DNA of 64,000 bases from Bacteroidota bacterium (lineage in GTDB: Bacteria; Bacteroidota; Bacteroidia; Chitinophagales; Chitinophagaceae), in NCBI GenBank assembly GCA_029560415.1, contig JAKQKY010000362.1, positions 27,703 through 91,702 of the forward strand, read 5' to 3'. The translations under genes were made by a program, and so were the position numbers. Each line of letters begins with the position of its first letter. The first letter of the stretch is position 1. Positions 34,674 through 42,437 of this stretch are shown here, one piece after another. Under the pieces are notes generated by a model. That model ran no database searches. It saw nothing but the letters and a program-made list of their open reading frames with translations, and was not told the DNA's origin.

Positions 34674-35963
34674 ATGAGATCTCATTTATCATCCTTCATA
34701 AGTTTATTACTGTTGATCATTACTATCAACTACGGTTATGCGCAAACAGACCAGGAGCAACTTGATCAAAAGATGAAAGAATTTCAGGCAGCATTCGCAA
34801 ATGCCGGGAAATATACGGGTGTACAGGCAAGTGAAGTGATCAAGGTTACCTATACTTCCCGCAAGTTCAATGGAAACTTTACAAAAACAGGGCCCGGTAC
34901 CTGGATTGAAACCAACCCTGAAGGAGTTTTTAATCTCTATGAAACCAAACGCCAGGCAAGGGGTGAGATTTGCCTGGAAGATACGGCCCGAAATAAGAGA
35001 TATTATATTGATCTGAATAAACGGGAGATCAGCAGGAGCAAGATCGGGAAATTCGTTTCTCTTTCACTTGATTATTATATCAGCAAGATCCATAAAAGCA
35101 GCGACCAGGCAAATCCGGTAAATCCCGATACCAGGAACCTGGCACAGGATCCAAAACAGGCTACTCAAACAGCACCCGTGACATCGAAGCAGGATATGAT
35201 CAAAACAGGTAGCAATGAAACATTTGATATACCCGAACTGAATAAAGCTCCTGTGTATCATGCCATATTGATAGCTGAGAACAAGTATTCGGATAAGGCC
35301 TTCAATTCTTTGCCGGGCACCCTCCGGGATGTACGTAAATTATACAGCCTCCTTACAACACGCTATACATTTGAACCCAATAATACAGATACCCTGGTAA
35401 ATGCTTCGAGGGAAACGATCCTGAGTATACTCAATGCAAAAGCAAAATCCATGACTGAGAATGATAACCTGTTTATATTTTACGCGGGACATGGATGGGT
35501 AAAGCCTTATAATGACGGAAGCGGAAAAGAAGAAGGATTCCTGATTCCCTGCGATGCGGTAAAAGATGATGAAGTAACTTTTATCAACAGCGATGATATC
35601 ACCCGCATTTTTAACCGCGGTAGCAAGGCCCGGCATATTTTGTTTACGGCAGACGCCTGCTTTGCGGGTAGCCTTTTCCGTGATATTGCTGCGGATGCAC
35701 CTCTCACTGTGAAGGATGCATATAAGGAAAAAAGCCGCAAGCTGTTATCAAGTGGTAACCGGCAGGCTGTTTCTGATGAAAGTGATTTTGTAGAATACTT
35801 CAGGCTGGCCCTGCAGGAAAACAGGTCTAAATACATTACTGCGGAACAATTGGTCGATGGATTTAAAAAAGGTTATATGGAGAAGTCGAATATGTCATTG
35901 CAATATTATCCGATCCAGGGAGTGGGAGATATGGGCGGTCAGTTTGTATTCACCAGGCGATAA
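34674..35963 (+). CDS. Secreted caspase-family protease, short form (copy 3)
   Basis: 429 residues with the plan of copy 2: signal peptide (ISLLLLIITINYGYAQ), a short helical insert (DQEQLDQKMKEFQAAFANAG), the shared N-terminal domain (about 50-125; FNGNFTKTGPGTWIETN and YYIDLNKREIS), a linker, and the caspase domain from DIPELNKAPVYHAILIAEN. The dyad is His273 and Cys329. Long stretches such as EEGFLIPCDAVKDDE and YYPIQGVGDMGGQFVF are the same or nearly the same as in copy 2, which points to a recent duplication. It is 32 nt downstream of copy 2, in one transcript that ends at the terminator at 35983-36016. Confidence 0.85.
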   Translation: MRSHLSSFISLLLLIITINYGYAQTDQEQLDQKMKEFQAAFANAGKYTGVQASEVIKVTYTSRKFNGNFTKTGPGTWIETNPEGVFNLYETKRQARGEICLEDTARNKRYYIDLNKREISRSKIGKFVSLSLDYYISKIHKSSDQANPVNPDTRNLAQDPKQATQTAPVTSKQDMIKTGSNETFDIPELNKAPVYHAILIAENKYSDKAFNSLPGTLRDVRKLYSLLTTRYTFEPNNTDTLVNASRETILSILNAKAKSMTENDNLFIFYAGHGWVKPYNDGSGKEEGFLIPCDAVKDDEVTFINSDDITRIFNRGSKARHILFTADACFAGSLFRDIAADAPLTVKDAYKEKSRKLLSSGNRQAVSDESDFVEYFRLALQENRSKYITAEQLVDGFKKGYMEKSNMSLQYYPIQGVGDMGGQFVFTRR

Positions 35964-35982
35964 AATATAGATTTATACAAAT

Positions 35983-36016
35983 AAAAAAATCCCCGTTAGA
36001 AGCGGGGATTTTTTTA
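35983..36016. terminator. Bidirectional intrinsic terminator between caspase and tectonin genes
   Basis: AAAAAAATCCCCG TTAGAAG CGGGGATTTTTTT: a GC-rich stem with A-run and T-run on either side, between the convergent caspase copy 3 and tectonin genes. Confidence 0.88.
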
Positions 36017-36032
36017 TGTCAGCATTTATTCT

Positions 36033-37157
36033 TTAATTTTTTCCTGCAAAAATTTTTCCGGCTTCATTTACCACCCAGGCGTTCCCGTTAGGCGCTACGG
36101 AGATGTGGTTTGCCCCGCCGGGGACCTTATTCCAATCGCGGCCATTGAACTTGTAAATGCCATAACCGCCGCCTTCTTTATTGGTACCGATCACCCAGGC
36201 ACTGCCATCTGCTCCAACGCCAATATCCCTGGCGCCTCCAGGTAAATTGTGCCATTGCCCGGTATTTGTTCTTCTGAAAATACCACCCCCGTCATTCACT
36301 ACCCATGCCAGGCCATTGTTGTCAACGGCAATCCTGATGGCACCTCCATCGGTTTTTTGCCATCCGTTACCATTATACCTGAAAATTTCAAAGCCTCCAC
36401 CAACAGGGGTTGTTCCAATCACCCAAACGGTTCCATCGCTGCCGATGCCAATATCCCTTGCCAGGCCGCCAACTTCTTTCCATCCGTTTCCTTCCCTCCG
36501 GAATATCTGTCGTTTATCATTCAGCACCCATGGTGTACCGTTAGGATCAACCGCAATGCGAACGGCACCACCATCCACTGCATCCCAATTAGAACCGTTC
36601 CAGTGAAAAATGCCATATCCGCCATTAACCGAGTTGGTGCCGATAATCCAGACAGATCCATTAGCGCCGATTCCTATATCGGATGCAGCACCAGAAAGTT
36701 GACTCCATTGGAAGCCTGAAGATGATTGCTGCTGTTGGCCTTGGTCCTGGATGACTGGCTTTATCACCTGGTTATGTGGTTGCTCTGGCTCTTTTGCATA
36801 GTCAACAATATAAGCTTCTCTTCTGCCCCGGGAGTCTGTAGCGTAAATCTTTTTTTGGAATAAGTCAATCTGTACATTTACCTGCCTGGAATCATCTCTC
36901 AAATAGATACTCCATTCATCCCTGCTTTGTTCTGTATAATAATTTCTACCCTGGACTTTTGAGCTCACTATTGTATACATTTCTTTCCATTTATTCCCCC
37001 CAACCTGCATAAACAATCCTTCAATTTGTCTTCCAGGTGTATAACACCATACATTGGTGGCCCGGTAAGCTTTGATCTGTTCCTGGGCCATGCCCGATTG
37101 AATAATGCAGGTGATAAATACTATCACAAGCATAAGCCTGTTAATGTTTTTTTTCAT
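36033..37157 (-). CDS. Secreted six-repeat tectonin beta-propeller protein
   Basis: 374 residues. Signal peptide (LMLVIVFITCIIQSGMAQ), then a domain (about 26-120; IEGLFMQVGGNKWKEM.. and VNVQIDLFQKKIY) that matches the N-terminal domain of the three caspases, a Gln-rich linker (DQGQQQQSSSG), and six tectonin repeats (about 150-374) of the form ARDIGVGADGSAWVIGT..GGYGIYKFNGRDW..GG alternating with shorter ISVAPNGNAWVVN..IF units. Six repeats form a closed propeller in known tectonins, which bind sugars or lipids of bacterial surfaces. The ligand here is unknown. It is convergent with the caspases and shares their terminator. Confidence 0.85.
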   Translation of the reverse strand: MKKNINRLMLVIVFITCIIQSGMAQEQIKAYRATNVWCYTPGRQIEGLFMQVGGNKWKEMYTIVSSKVQGRNYYTEQSRDEWSIYLRDDSRQVNVQIDLFQKKIYATDSRGRREAYIVDYAKEPEQPHNQVIKPVIQDQGQQQQSSSGFQWSQLSGAASDIGIGANGSVWIIGTNSVNGGYGIFHWNGSNWDAVDGGAVRIAVDPNGTPWVLNDKRQIFRREGNGWKEVGGLARDIGIGSDGTVWVIGTTPVGGGFEIFRYNGNGWQKTDGGAIRIAVDNNGLAWVVNDGGGIFRRTNTGQWHNLPGGARDIGVGADGSAWVIGTNKEGGGYGIYKFNGRDWNKVPGGANHISVAPNGNAWVVNEAGKIFAGKN

Positions 37158-37385
37158 ACAATGTTTTTAGTAAATGAATAATGTAGTTATTCATGGTGGG
37201 ATCGTTCGGCAATAAATATATTGTATTTTATATATACAAAAAATATTTATCTATTATTTAGTTTAATGCAAAAGGTCATCTATATTTTAAAAAAATAAAG
37301 ACTTATTGCTTTTAAACTAAATTAATTAGTAATTTTATCCAATGTTTTCTTCCAATACTCATTCAACTCATTAATTCATCTTTTC

Positions 37386-38738
37386 TTGTACGCCATAGTA
37401 GATATTGAAACAACAGGAGGCCATGCGGCCGGGAATGGGATCACCGAGATCGCCATATATGTGCATGATGGCACGAGGATTACCCGGCAATATAAAAGCC
37501 TGGTCAATCCAGGGCGAAGTATACCGCTTTACATTACGGCACTAACGGGAATTAATAACGCAATGGTGGCAAGCGCACCTGGGTTTGATGAAATTGCTCC
37601 GGAGATTCATGAGATACTCAGCAGCAATATATTCGTGGCACATAACGTGAACTTCGATTTTTCCTTTGTAAAACATTTCTTAAAGAATAGTGGCTTCGAT
37701 CTGAATGTAAAAAAACTTTGCACGGTCAGGCTTAGCCGAAAAGTTTTTCCGGGACTGCCTTCTTATAGTCTCGGCAACCTTTGCCGTAACCTGCAAATTG
37801 AAAATGAAAGCAGGCACAGGGCCGATGGGGATGCTAAAGCAACTGTTGCGTTGTTTGAAAAGATCCTGCAGCAAGGAGGAAACGAACACATTGATGCCAT
37901 GTTGAAAAAATCATCGGCAGAGCAATGGCTGCCACTGCACCTCGAGAAAAAGGAAATACAGAAATTGCCTCAAACACCTGGAGTATACTATTTTCATAAT
38001 GCAAGGGGACAGATCATCTATGTTGGAAAAGCGATCAACATAAGGAAGCGGGTAAGCAGCCACTTTACACATAATGATGCAGAGAAAAAACGGCAGCATT
38101 TTGTAAGACTGATACATAAGGTTACATATACAGTTTGTGCCAACGAATTACAGGCACTTGTATTGGAAAGCACGGAGATCAAAAGACTCTGGCCTAAATA
38201 CAATTACAGCCAGAAGCAACCGGCTCAAAAATTTGCCCTCTATTGTTTTGAAGACAACAGGGGTTACCTGCGCCTGGCCATTGATAAGAAGAAAAAAAAC
38301 ATCCCGGTACTTTACCAGTTTAATTTATTGCATGAAGGCATGGTGATGTTGCGTAAGATCATCGAGGAATTTGAACTTGATAATAAACTCTGTTATCTCG
38401 ATAAAACACCTATTACTGAAAAGGATCTTTCATTTTTGGATGCGCCACTTTATTATAATGGGAAAGTAAAAACGGCCCTGGAAGCACTCGAGCGTCAACT
38501 TCCTACTTTTGCCATTGTAGATGAGGGATTGACAAAAGATGAAAAATTATTCCTGTTAATTGAACGCGGGAGTTTTTGGGGCATGGGTTATTTGAATCAA
38601 CACGAAACCACCAACGATCTACATCAATTAAAGGATAAACTTCAACCTTTTGCAGATAATGATTTCATCCGCAACAGTATTTATTCTTTTGCCGAAACCT
38701 ATCCACATAAAAAAATGGAACTTGTTACTTCTAAGTAA
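37386..38738 (+). CDS. DEDDh exonuclease fused to a GIY-YIG nuclease domain (TTG start)
   Basis: 450 residues. N-terminal DnaQ-like 3'-5' exonuclease with the metal motifs IVDIETTG (residues 4-11), HNVNFDFSFV and HRADGDAKAT. A UvrC-type GIY-YIG domain follows (about 198-275: TPGVYYFHN..IIYVGKAINIRKRVSSHF), then a C-terminal part of about 170 residues. Such DnaQ-UvrC-like fusions are known and are assumed to act in DNA repair. The start is TTG at 37386: the first catalytic Asp is at residue 6 and no in-frame ATG lies between it and the upstream stop. The 228-nt upstream gap is AT-rich. Confidence 0.9.
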   Translation: MYAIVDIETTGGHAAGNGITEIAIYVHDGTRITRQYKSLVNPGRSIPLYITALTGINNAMVASAPGFDEIAPEIHEILSSNIFVAHNVNFDFSFVKHFLKNSGFDLNVKKLCTVRLSRKVFPGLPSYSLGNLCRNLQIENESRHRADGDAKATVALFEKILQQGGNEHIDAMLKKSSAEQWLPLHLEKKEIQKLPQTPGVYYFHNARGQIIYVGKAINIRKRVSSHFTHNDAEKKRQHFVRLIHKVTYTVCANELQALVLESTEIKRLWPKYNYSQKQPAQKFALYCFEDNRGYLRLAIDKKKKNIPVLYQFNLLHEGMVMLRKIIEEFELDNKLCYLDKTPITEKDLSFLDAPLYYNGKVKTALEALERQLPTFAIVDEGLTKDEKLFLLIERGSFWGMGYLNQHETTNDLHQLKDKLQPFADNDFIRNSIYSFAETYPHKKMELVTSK

Positions 38739-38757
38739 TAGGCTGTATCCTTAATCT

Positions 38758-38844
38758 TGTATACTGCATCCAGTATCCTGTATCCTGCATCCAGTATCCA
38801 GTATCCAGCATCCAGTTTTATCCTGCATCCCGTATCCTGCATCC
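38758..38844. repeat. Short degenerate tandem repeat (GTATCCTGCATCCA)
   Basis: Between the exonuclease and tex genes there are many ATCC words at about 7-10 nt spacing: TATCCTGCATCCAGTATCCA and variants, about 87 nt in all. The minus-strand ORF over it (38699-38914) reads as low-complexity ILDAGYRILDAG and is not a gene. Confidence 0.75.
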
Positions 38845-38890
38845 TTCTTCCACCATTTTCCCCTAATTTCGCAACCCCAAAAAGACAATC

Positions 38891-41113
38891 ATGTTTACTC
38901 AACAGATAGCGCAAAAACTACATATTAAATCATCCCAGGTTGAAACCGTACTTGAATTACTGGCAGCAGGTTCCACCATTCCATTTATAGCCCGTTACCG
39001 GAAAGATATGACCGGTGCATTGGATGAAGTTCAGATCCAGCAAGTGCAGGATGAACATAAAGCCATGAATGAATTTGCAGAACGCAAAGCTTTCATTGAA
39101 AAAACGATCATAGAACAAGGCAAGATGACGGATGCCTTACAGGAAAAGATCAACAAGGCCATTACCATCAGTGAACTGGAAGATCTTTACCTGCCTTATA
39201 AACAAAAAAGGAAAACAAAAGCGGTGGTAGCCAGGGAAAATGGATTGCAACCGCTTGCGGATATGATTTTGAAACAGGAGGATATTGACCTGGAAACAGC
39301 AGCAGCTGGCTTTTTAAATGAAAAGATCACCAGTACAGAAATGGCCTTGCAGGGTGCCAGGGATATCATTGCTGAACAGATCAATGAGGATATAACGGTG
39401 AGGAATAAACTAAGAATGCTTTTTGAGAGAGAAGCTTCATTGATCAGCACAGTGATTACCGATAAGGAAAAAGAAGCGGTGAAGTATACCGATTATTTCA
39501 ATTTTTCAGAACGAATTTCAAACATTCCTTCGCATCGTACCCTTGCTGTTTTGCGGGGTTTCCTGGAAGGATACCTTCGCATCAGCATTGAGCCTGCTGA
39601 AGAAATGGCCCTTGAGATCATCGAAAGCCTGGTCATAACCCGCATGAGTACCTGCAGTGAACAGCTGAGGAAAGCTGCAAGGGACAGTTACAAGCGACTG
39701 CTGCAACCCGCCCTTGAAACAGAATTTCGTACGGCGCTCAAAACTGCGGCAGATGAAGAAGCGATCAATGTATTTGCGGAAAACTTACGCCAGTTACTGT
39801 TAAGTTCACCCCTTGGCAGCAAACGTATACTGGCCATTGATCCTGGCTATCGCACCGGTTGCAAGATAGTTTGCCTCGATGAAAAAGGGGAGTTGCTGAA
39901 AACGGGTTTGATCTTTGTGCATGAAAAGAACCGGCAGGCAGAAGCTACGCAACTAATACAATCCCTTGTTTCAACATATGCCATACAGGCTTTTGCCATC
40001 GGCGACGGAACTGCCGGCAGAGAAACCGAGCAATTCATTAAAGGAATTGGCACCGGTTTGCCGGTTTACCTGGTGAATGAAGATGGAGCCAGTATTTATT
40101 CTGCATCAGAAGTAGCCCGGCTCGAGTTTCCCGAGCAGGACATTACTATAAGAGGGGCTGTTAGCATTGGCAGGCGCCTGATGGACCCTTTGGCCGAACT
40201 GGTAAAGATCGATGCAAAAAGCATTGGGGTAGGGCAATACCAGCATGATGTAAATCAGCCAAGGCTGAAAGAGCGTTTAGATCAAACCGTTATGAGCTGT
40301 GTGAACAGTGTTGGCGTGAATGTGAACACCGCCAGTAAACAACTATTAAGTTATGTAAGCGGCATTGGCGGGGTGCTTGCAGAAAATATCATTCAATTCC
40401 GCAAACAACAGGGGATGTTTAAAAGCAGGAAGCAACTATTGCAGGTGCCGAGGCTTGGAGAAAAAGCTTTTGAACAATGCGCAGGCTTTTTGCGCATACC
40501 CGGCGCCGATGATATCCTCGACAGCAGCGCTGTGCACCCCGAAGCTTATGATCTTGTTCACGAGATGGCCAATGGATTGGGTATAGAAGTGGATAAACTG
40601 ATCGGGAATGAGACTATCTTAAAAACCATTCCGGTGAATAAATATATAAATGACCGGTTTGGTGAACATACGGTGAAGGACATCATCAAGGAACTTAAAA
40701 AGCCTGGTATCGATCCAAGGGCAGAATTACAGCAATTTGAATTTGCCCAGATCTTTTCGATTGAAGATGTGAAAGCTGGCATGGAAGTTCCCGGGCTTGT
40801 AACCAACCTCACCAGGTTTGGAGCCTTTGTAGATATTGGGGTAAAACAGGATGGATTGGTGCATGTTTCAGAGATTGCCAATAAATATGTACAGGATCCT
40901 GGTGAAGTATTAAAACTCAATCAAAAGGTCACAGTTAAGGTACTGGAAGTAGATGTCAATCGTAAGAGGATCGTATTGTCGATTAAGCAGGTTGGTCAGG
41001 AAAGAAAAGTAGTAAAGCCAGCAATAAAACCAACAGCTCAGGCCATCAAAGAAGAAAAGCCATTGGTAATGGAAGATGCTTTGGCCTCATTAAAACAAAA
41101 ATTCCGGCGATAA
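38891..41113 (+). CDS. tex: Tex family S1 RNA-binding transcription accessory protein
   Basis: 740 residues with all Tex parts in order: an N-terminal helical domain (SQVETVLELLAAGSTIPFIARYRKDMTGALDEVQI), a YqgF/RNase H-like domain (ILAIDPGYRTGCKIVCLDEKG, about 318-450), a helix-hairpin-helix region (NVNTASKQLLSYVSGIGGVLAENIIQFR), and a C-terminal S1 domain (GMEVPGLVTNLTRFGAFVDIGVKQDGLVHVSEIAN). Tex binds nucleic acid and affects transcription; its exact job is unsettled. The start has the usual N-terminus. Confidence 0.95.
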   Translation: MFTQQIAQKLHIKSSQVETVLELLAAGSTIPFIARYRKDMTGALDEVQIQQVQDEHKAMNEFAERKAFIEKTIIEQGKMTDALQEKINKAITISELEDLYLPYKQKRKTKAVVARENGLQPLADMILKQEDIDLETAAAGFLNEKITSTEMALQGARDIIAEQINEDITVRNKLRMLFEREASLISTVITDKEKEAVKYTDYFNFSERISNIPSHRTLAVLRGFLEGYLRISIEPAEEMALEIIESLVITRMSTCSEQLRKAARDSYKRLLQPALETEFRTALKTAADEEAINVFAENLRQLLLSSPLGSKRILAIDPGYRTGCKIVCLDEKGELLKTGLIFVHEKNRQAEATQLIQSLVSTYAIQAFAIGDGTAGRETEQFIKGIGTGLPVYLVNEDGASIYSASEVARLEFPEQDITIRGAVSIGRRLMDPLAELVKIDAKSIGVGQYQHDVNQPRLKERLDQTVMSCVNSVGVNVNTASKQLLSYVSGIGGVLAENIIQFRKQQGMFKSRKQLLQVPRLGEKAFEQCAGFLRIPGADDILDSSAVHPEAYDLVHEMANGLGIEVDKLIGNETILKTIPVNKYINDRFGEHTVKDIIKELKKPGIDPRAELQQFEFAQIFSIEDVKAGMEVPGLVTNLTRFGAFVDIGVKQDGLVHVSEIANKYVQDPGEVLKLNQKVTVKVLEVDVNRKRIVLSIKQVGQERKVVKPAIKPTAQAIKEEKPLVMEDALASLKQKFRR

Positions 41114-41146
41114 AAATTTTGATTAAGTTTCGGGAGCCATTTTATT

Positions 41147-41449
41147 TCAGGCCAGTTCTTCCAGGGTTGCGTTGATCTGTCGGTCTGTAATGGCTTCGCA
41201 TTTGGGTTTCAGGAAATGATAGCTGCCATTTTTTACGGCATACTTACCACGTGTATGAATAAAGAGGGCGCATTGTTCGGCTTGTTCAGGGGTATGGCTG
41301 CAAACCTCGATCAGTGTTTCGATCACCCATTCAAATGTATTCACATCATCATTCCATACCACCAGGCTATAAGAATTGCCCGATGCTGTAAGTACATCGT
41401 CATCTTCTTCTCTTAATATCGCCGGGTTATATGATGGTTTATTAGACAT
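41147..41449 (-). CDS. clpS: ATP-dependent Clp protease adaptor ClpS
   Basis: 100 residues from the ATG at 41449 (MSNKPSYNP). ClpS brings N-degron substrates to ClpAP. The family core is present: YSLVVWNDDVNTFEWVIETLIEVCSHTPEQAEQCALFIHTRGKYAVKNGSY, with the NDDxNT motif and hydrophobic pocket residues. The C-terminus is ..LKPKCEAITDRQINATLEE. The track ORF begins 10 codons upstream in AT-rich DNA and is not favoured. It stands alone, convergent with tex. Confidence 0.93.
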   Translation of the reverse strand: MSNKPSYNPAILREEDDDVLTASGNSYSLVVWNDDVNTFEWVIETLIEVCSHTPEQAEQCALFIHTRGKYAVKNGSYHFLKPKCEAITDRQINATLEELA

Positions 41450-41538
41450 GGCTGAAACAAAAATAAAATATTTTTTCAACTGTTTTCGGGCTCTTTTCCA
41501 TGTTTTTGTATTTTTTTAAATAATATAGGTCTAAAAAT

Positions 41539-41568
41539 TTTGCAGAATATATTTTACCCTTATCTTTG
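41539..41568 (+). promoter_or_regulatory. Promoter of tRNA-Val
   Basis: TTTG (41539-41542), an 18-nt spacer and TATCTTTG (41561-41568), an exact match to the Bacteroidota consensus, 13 nt before the mature tRNA 5' end. Confidence 0.75.
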
Positions 41569-41581
41569 CCGTCCGAAAAAC

Positions 41582-41656
41582 GGGAGTTTAGCTCAGTTGG
41601 TTTAGAGCATCTGCCTTACAAGCAGAGGGTCGGCGGTTCGACCCCGTCAACTCCCA
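41582..41656 (+). tRNA. trnV: tRNA-Val (anticodon TAC)
   Basis: A full cloverleaf: acceptor stem GGGAGTT/AACTCCC, D stem GCTC/GAGC, anticodon stem TCTGC/GCAGA around loop CTTACAA (anticodon TAC), T stem GGCGG/CCGTC with TTCGACC loop, discriminator A. The 3' CCA is not encoded. It has its own promoter and a hairpin terminator 5 nt downstream. Confidence 0.97.
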
Positions 41657-41660
41657 CAAG

Positions 41661-41688
41661 GCCTCACAAATTAGTGAGGCTTTTTTTA
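41661..41688 (+). terminator. Intrinsic terminator of tRNA-Val
   Basis: GCCTCAC AAATTA GTGAGGC followed by seven or more T residues: 7-bp stem and T-run just after the tRNA. Confidence 0.88.
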
Positions 41689-41762
41689 TTTTAATGAATC
41701 AATTGATTGAATATTGAATATTGATTATTGAGTATTTGCCCTCTCGTTCCTGGTTATAAATT

Positions 41763-42045
41763 CCTTGTTCCTTGTTCGATATTCTTTACCACAAAGACCA
41801 CAAAGTTCATTACTAAGGACACAAAGAAAGATTTACCACAGAGTTAAAGGAGTTTTTCACAGAGGAATGGGAGTGAGCATTGATAATTAAGTATTTTTCT
41901 TCTCCTTCCTTGTTTTTCCTTCCTTGTTCCTTGTTCGATATTCTTTACCACAAAGAACACAAGGTTCATTACTAAGGACTCAAAGAAAGGTTTACCACAG
42001 AGATAAAGGAGTTTTGCACAGAGTTATAGGAGAGGACATTGATGA
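41763..42045. repeat. Two direct copies of the composite intergenic repeat
   Basis: The 740-nt gap between tRNA-Val and the 42438 gene contains no ORF of note. Copy 1 starts at 41763 and copy 2 at 41922 (offset 159): both read CCTTGTTCCTTGTTCGATAT.. TTTACCACAAAG, then TTCATTACTAAGGAC, CAAAGAAAG, TTTACCACAGAG and AAAGGAGTTTT(T/G)CACAGAG. Related pieces occur in opposite orientation at 8051-8095 and 25385-25600. Confidence 0.8.
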
Positions 42046-42119
42046 ATGAATATTGTTTTATATTATTTCCAGGATTTCATCATGCTAGAGGGGTATTTTC
42101 ATTTAATTGTCTTGATCTG

Positions 42120-42292
42120 CGTCATCCGCGTCATCCGTGTATCAATATCCATTGCTTATTTTCTCTCATTAACTACTATCTGATTCAATCTCTCCATCAG
42201 CATTAATCCGTGTATCAATATCCGTTGCTTATTTTTTCTGATTAGCTACTATCCGATTCAACCTCTCGATCAGTATTAATCCGTGTATCATT
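42120..42292. repeat. 73-nt tandem repeat, about 2.4 copies
   Basis: CCGTGTATCA occurs at 42135, 42208 and 42281, exactly 73 nt apart, with shared flanks (ATCAATATCC.TTGCTTATTTT, TACTATC.GATTCAA and CATTAATCCG-like units). The first unit is preceded by CGTCATCCGCGTCATCC. Non-coding. Confidence 0.8.
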
Positions 42293-42437
42293 AACAATTT
42301 CTGGTTTCTAAAATGAAATCGTAAAAAAACTACATATTAATCATAACACATCTATACCTGTAATGATGATTTGTTTTCATATTTGTGCTGTCTAAACTAT
42401 TACCCCAAAATGCTCCGGCATATTAAAATCCTCCCTT

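Noticed and set aside
38699-38914. Minus-strand ORF of 71 residues rich in ILDAGYRILDAG
   Set aside because: It is the translation of the ATCC-type short repeat between two genes and overlaps the start of tex; low complexity and no start context.
41763-42292. Possible CRISPR array
   Set aside because: Only two or three copies, periods of 159 and 73 nt, degenerate units, no constant short repeat with unique spacers and no cas genes nearby.
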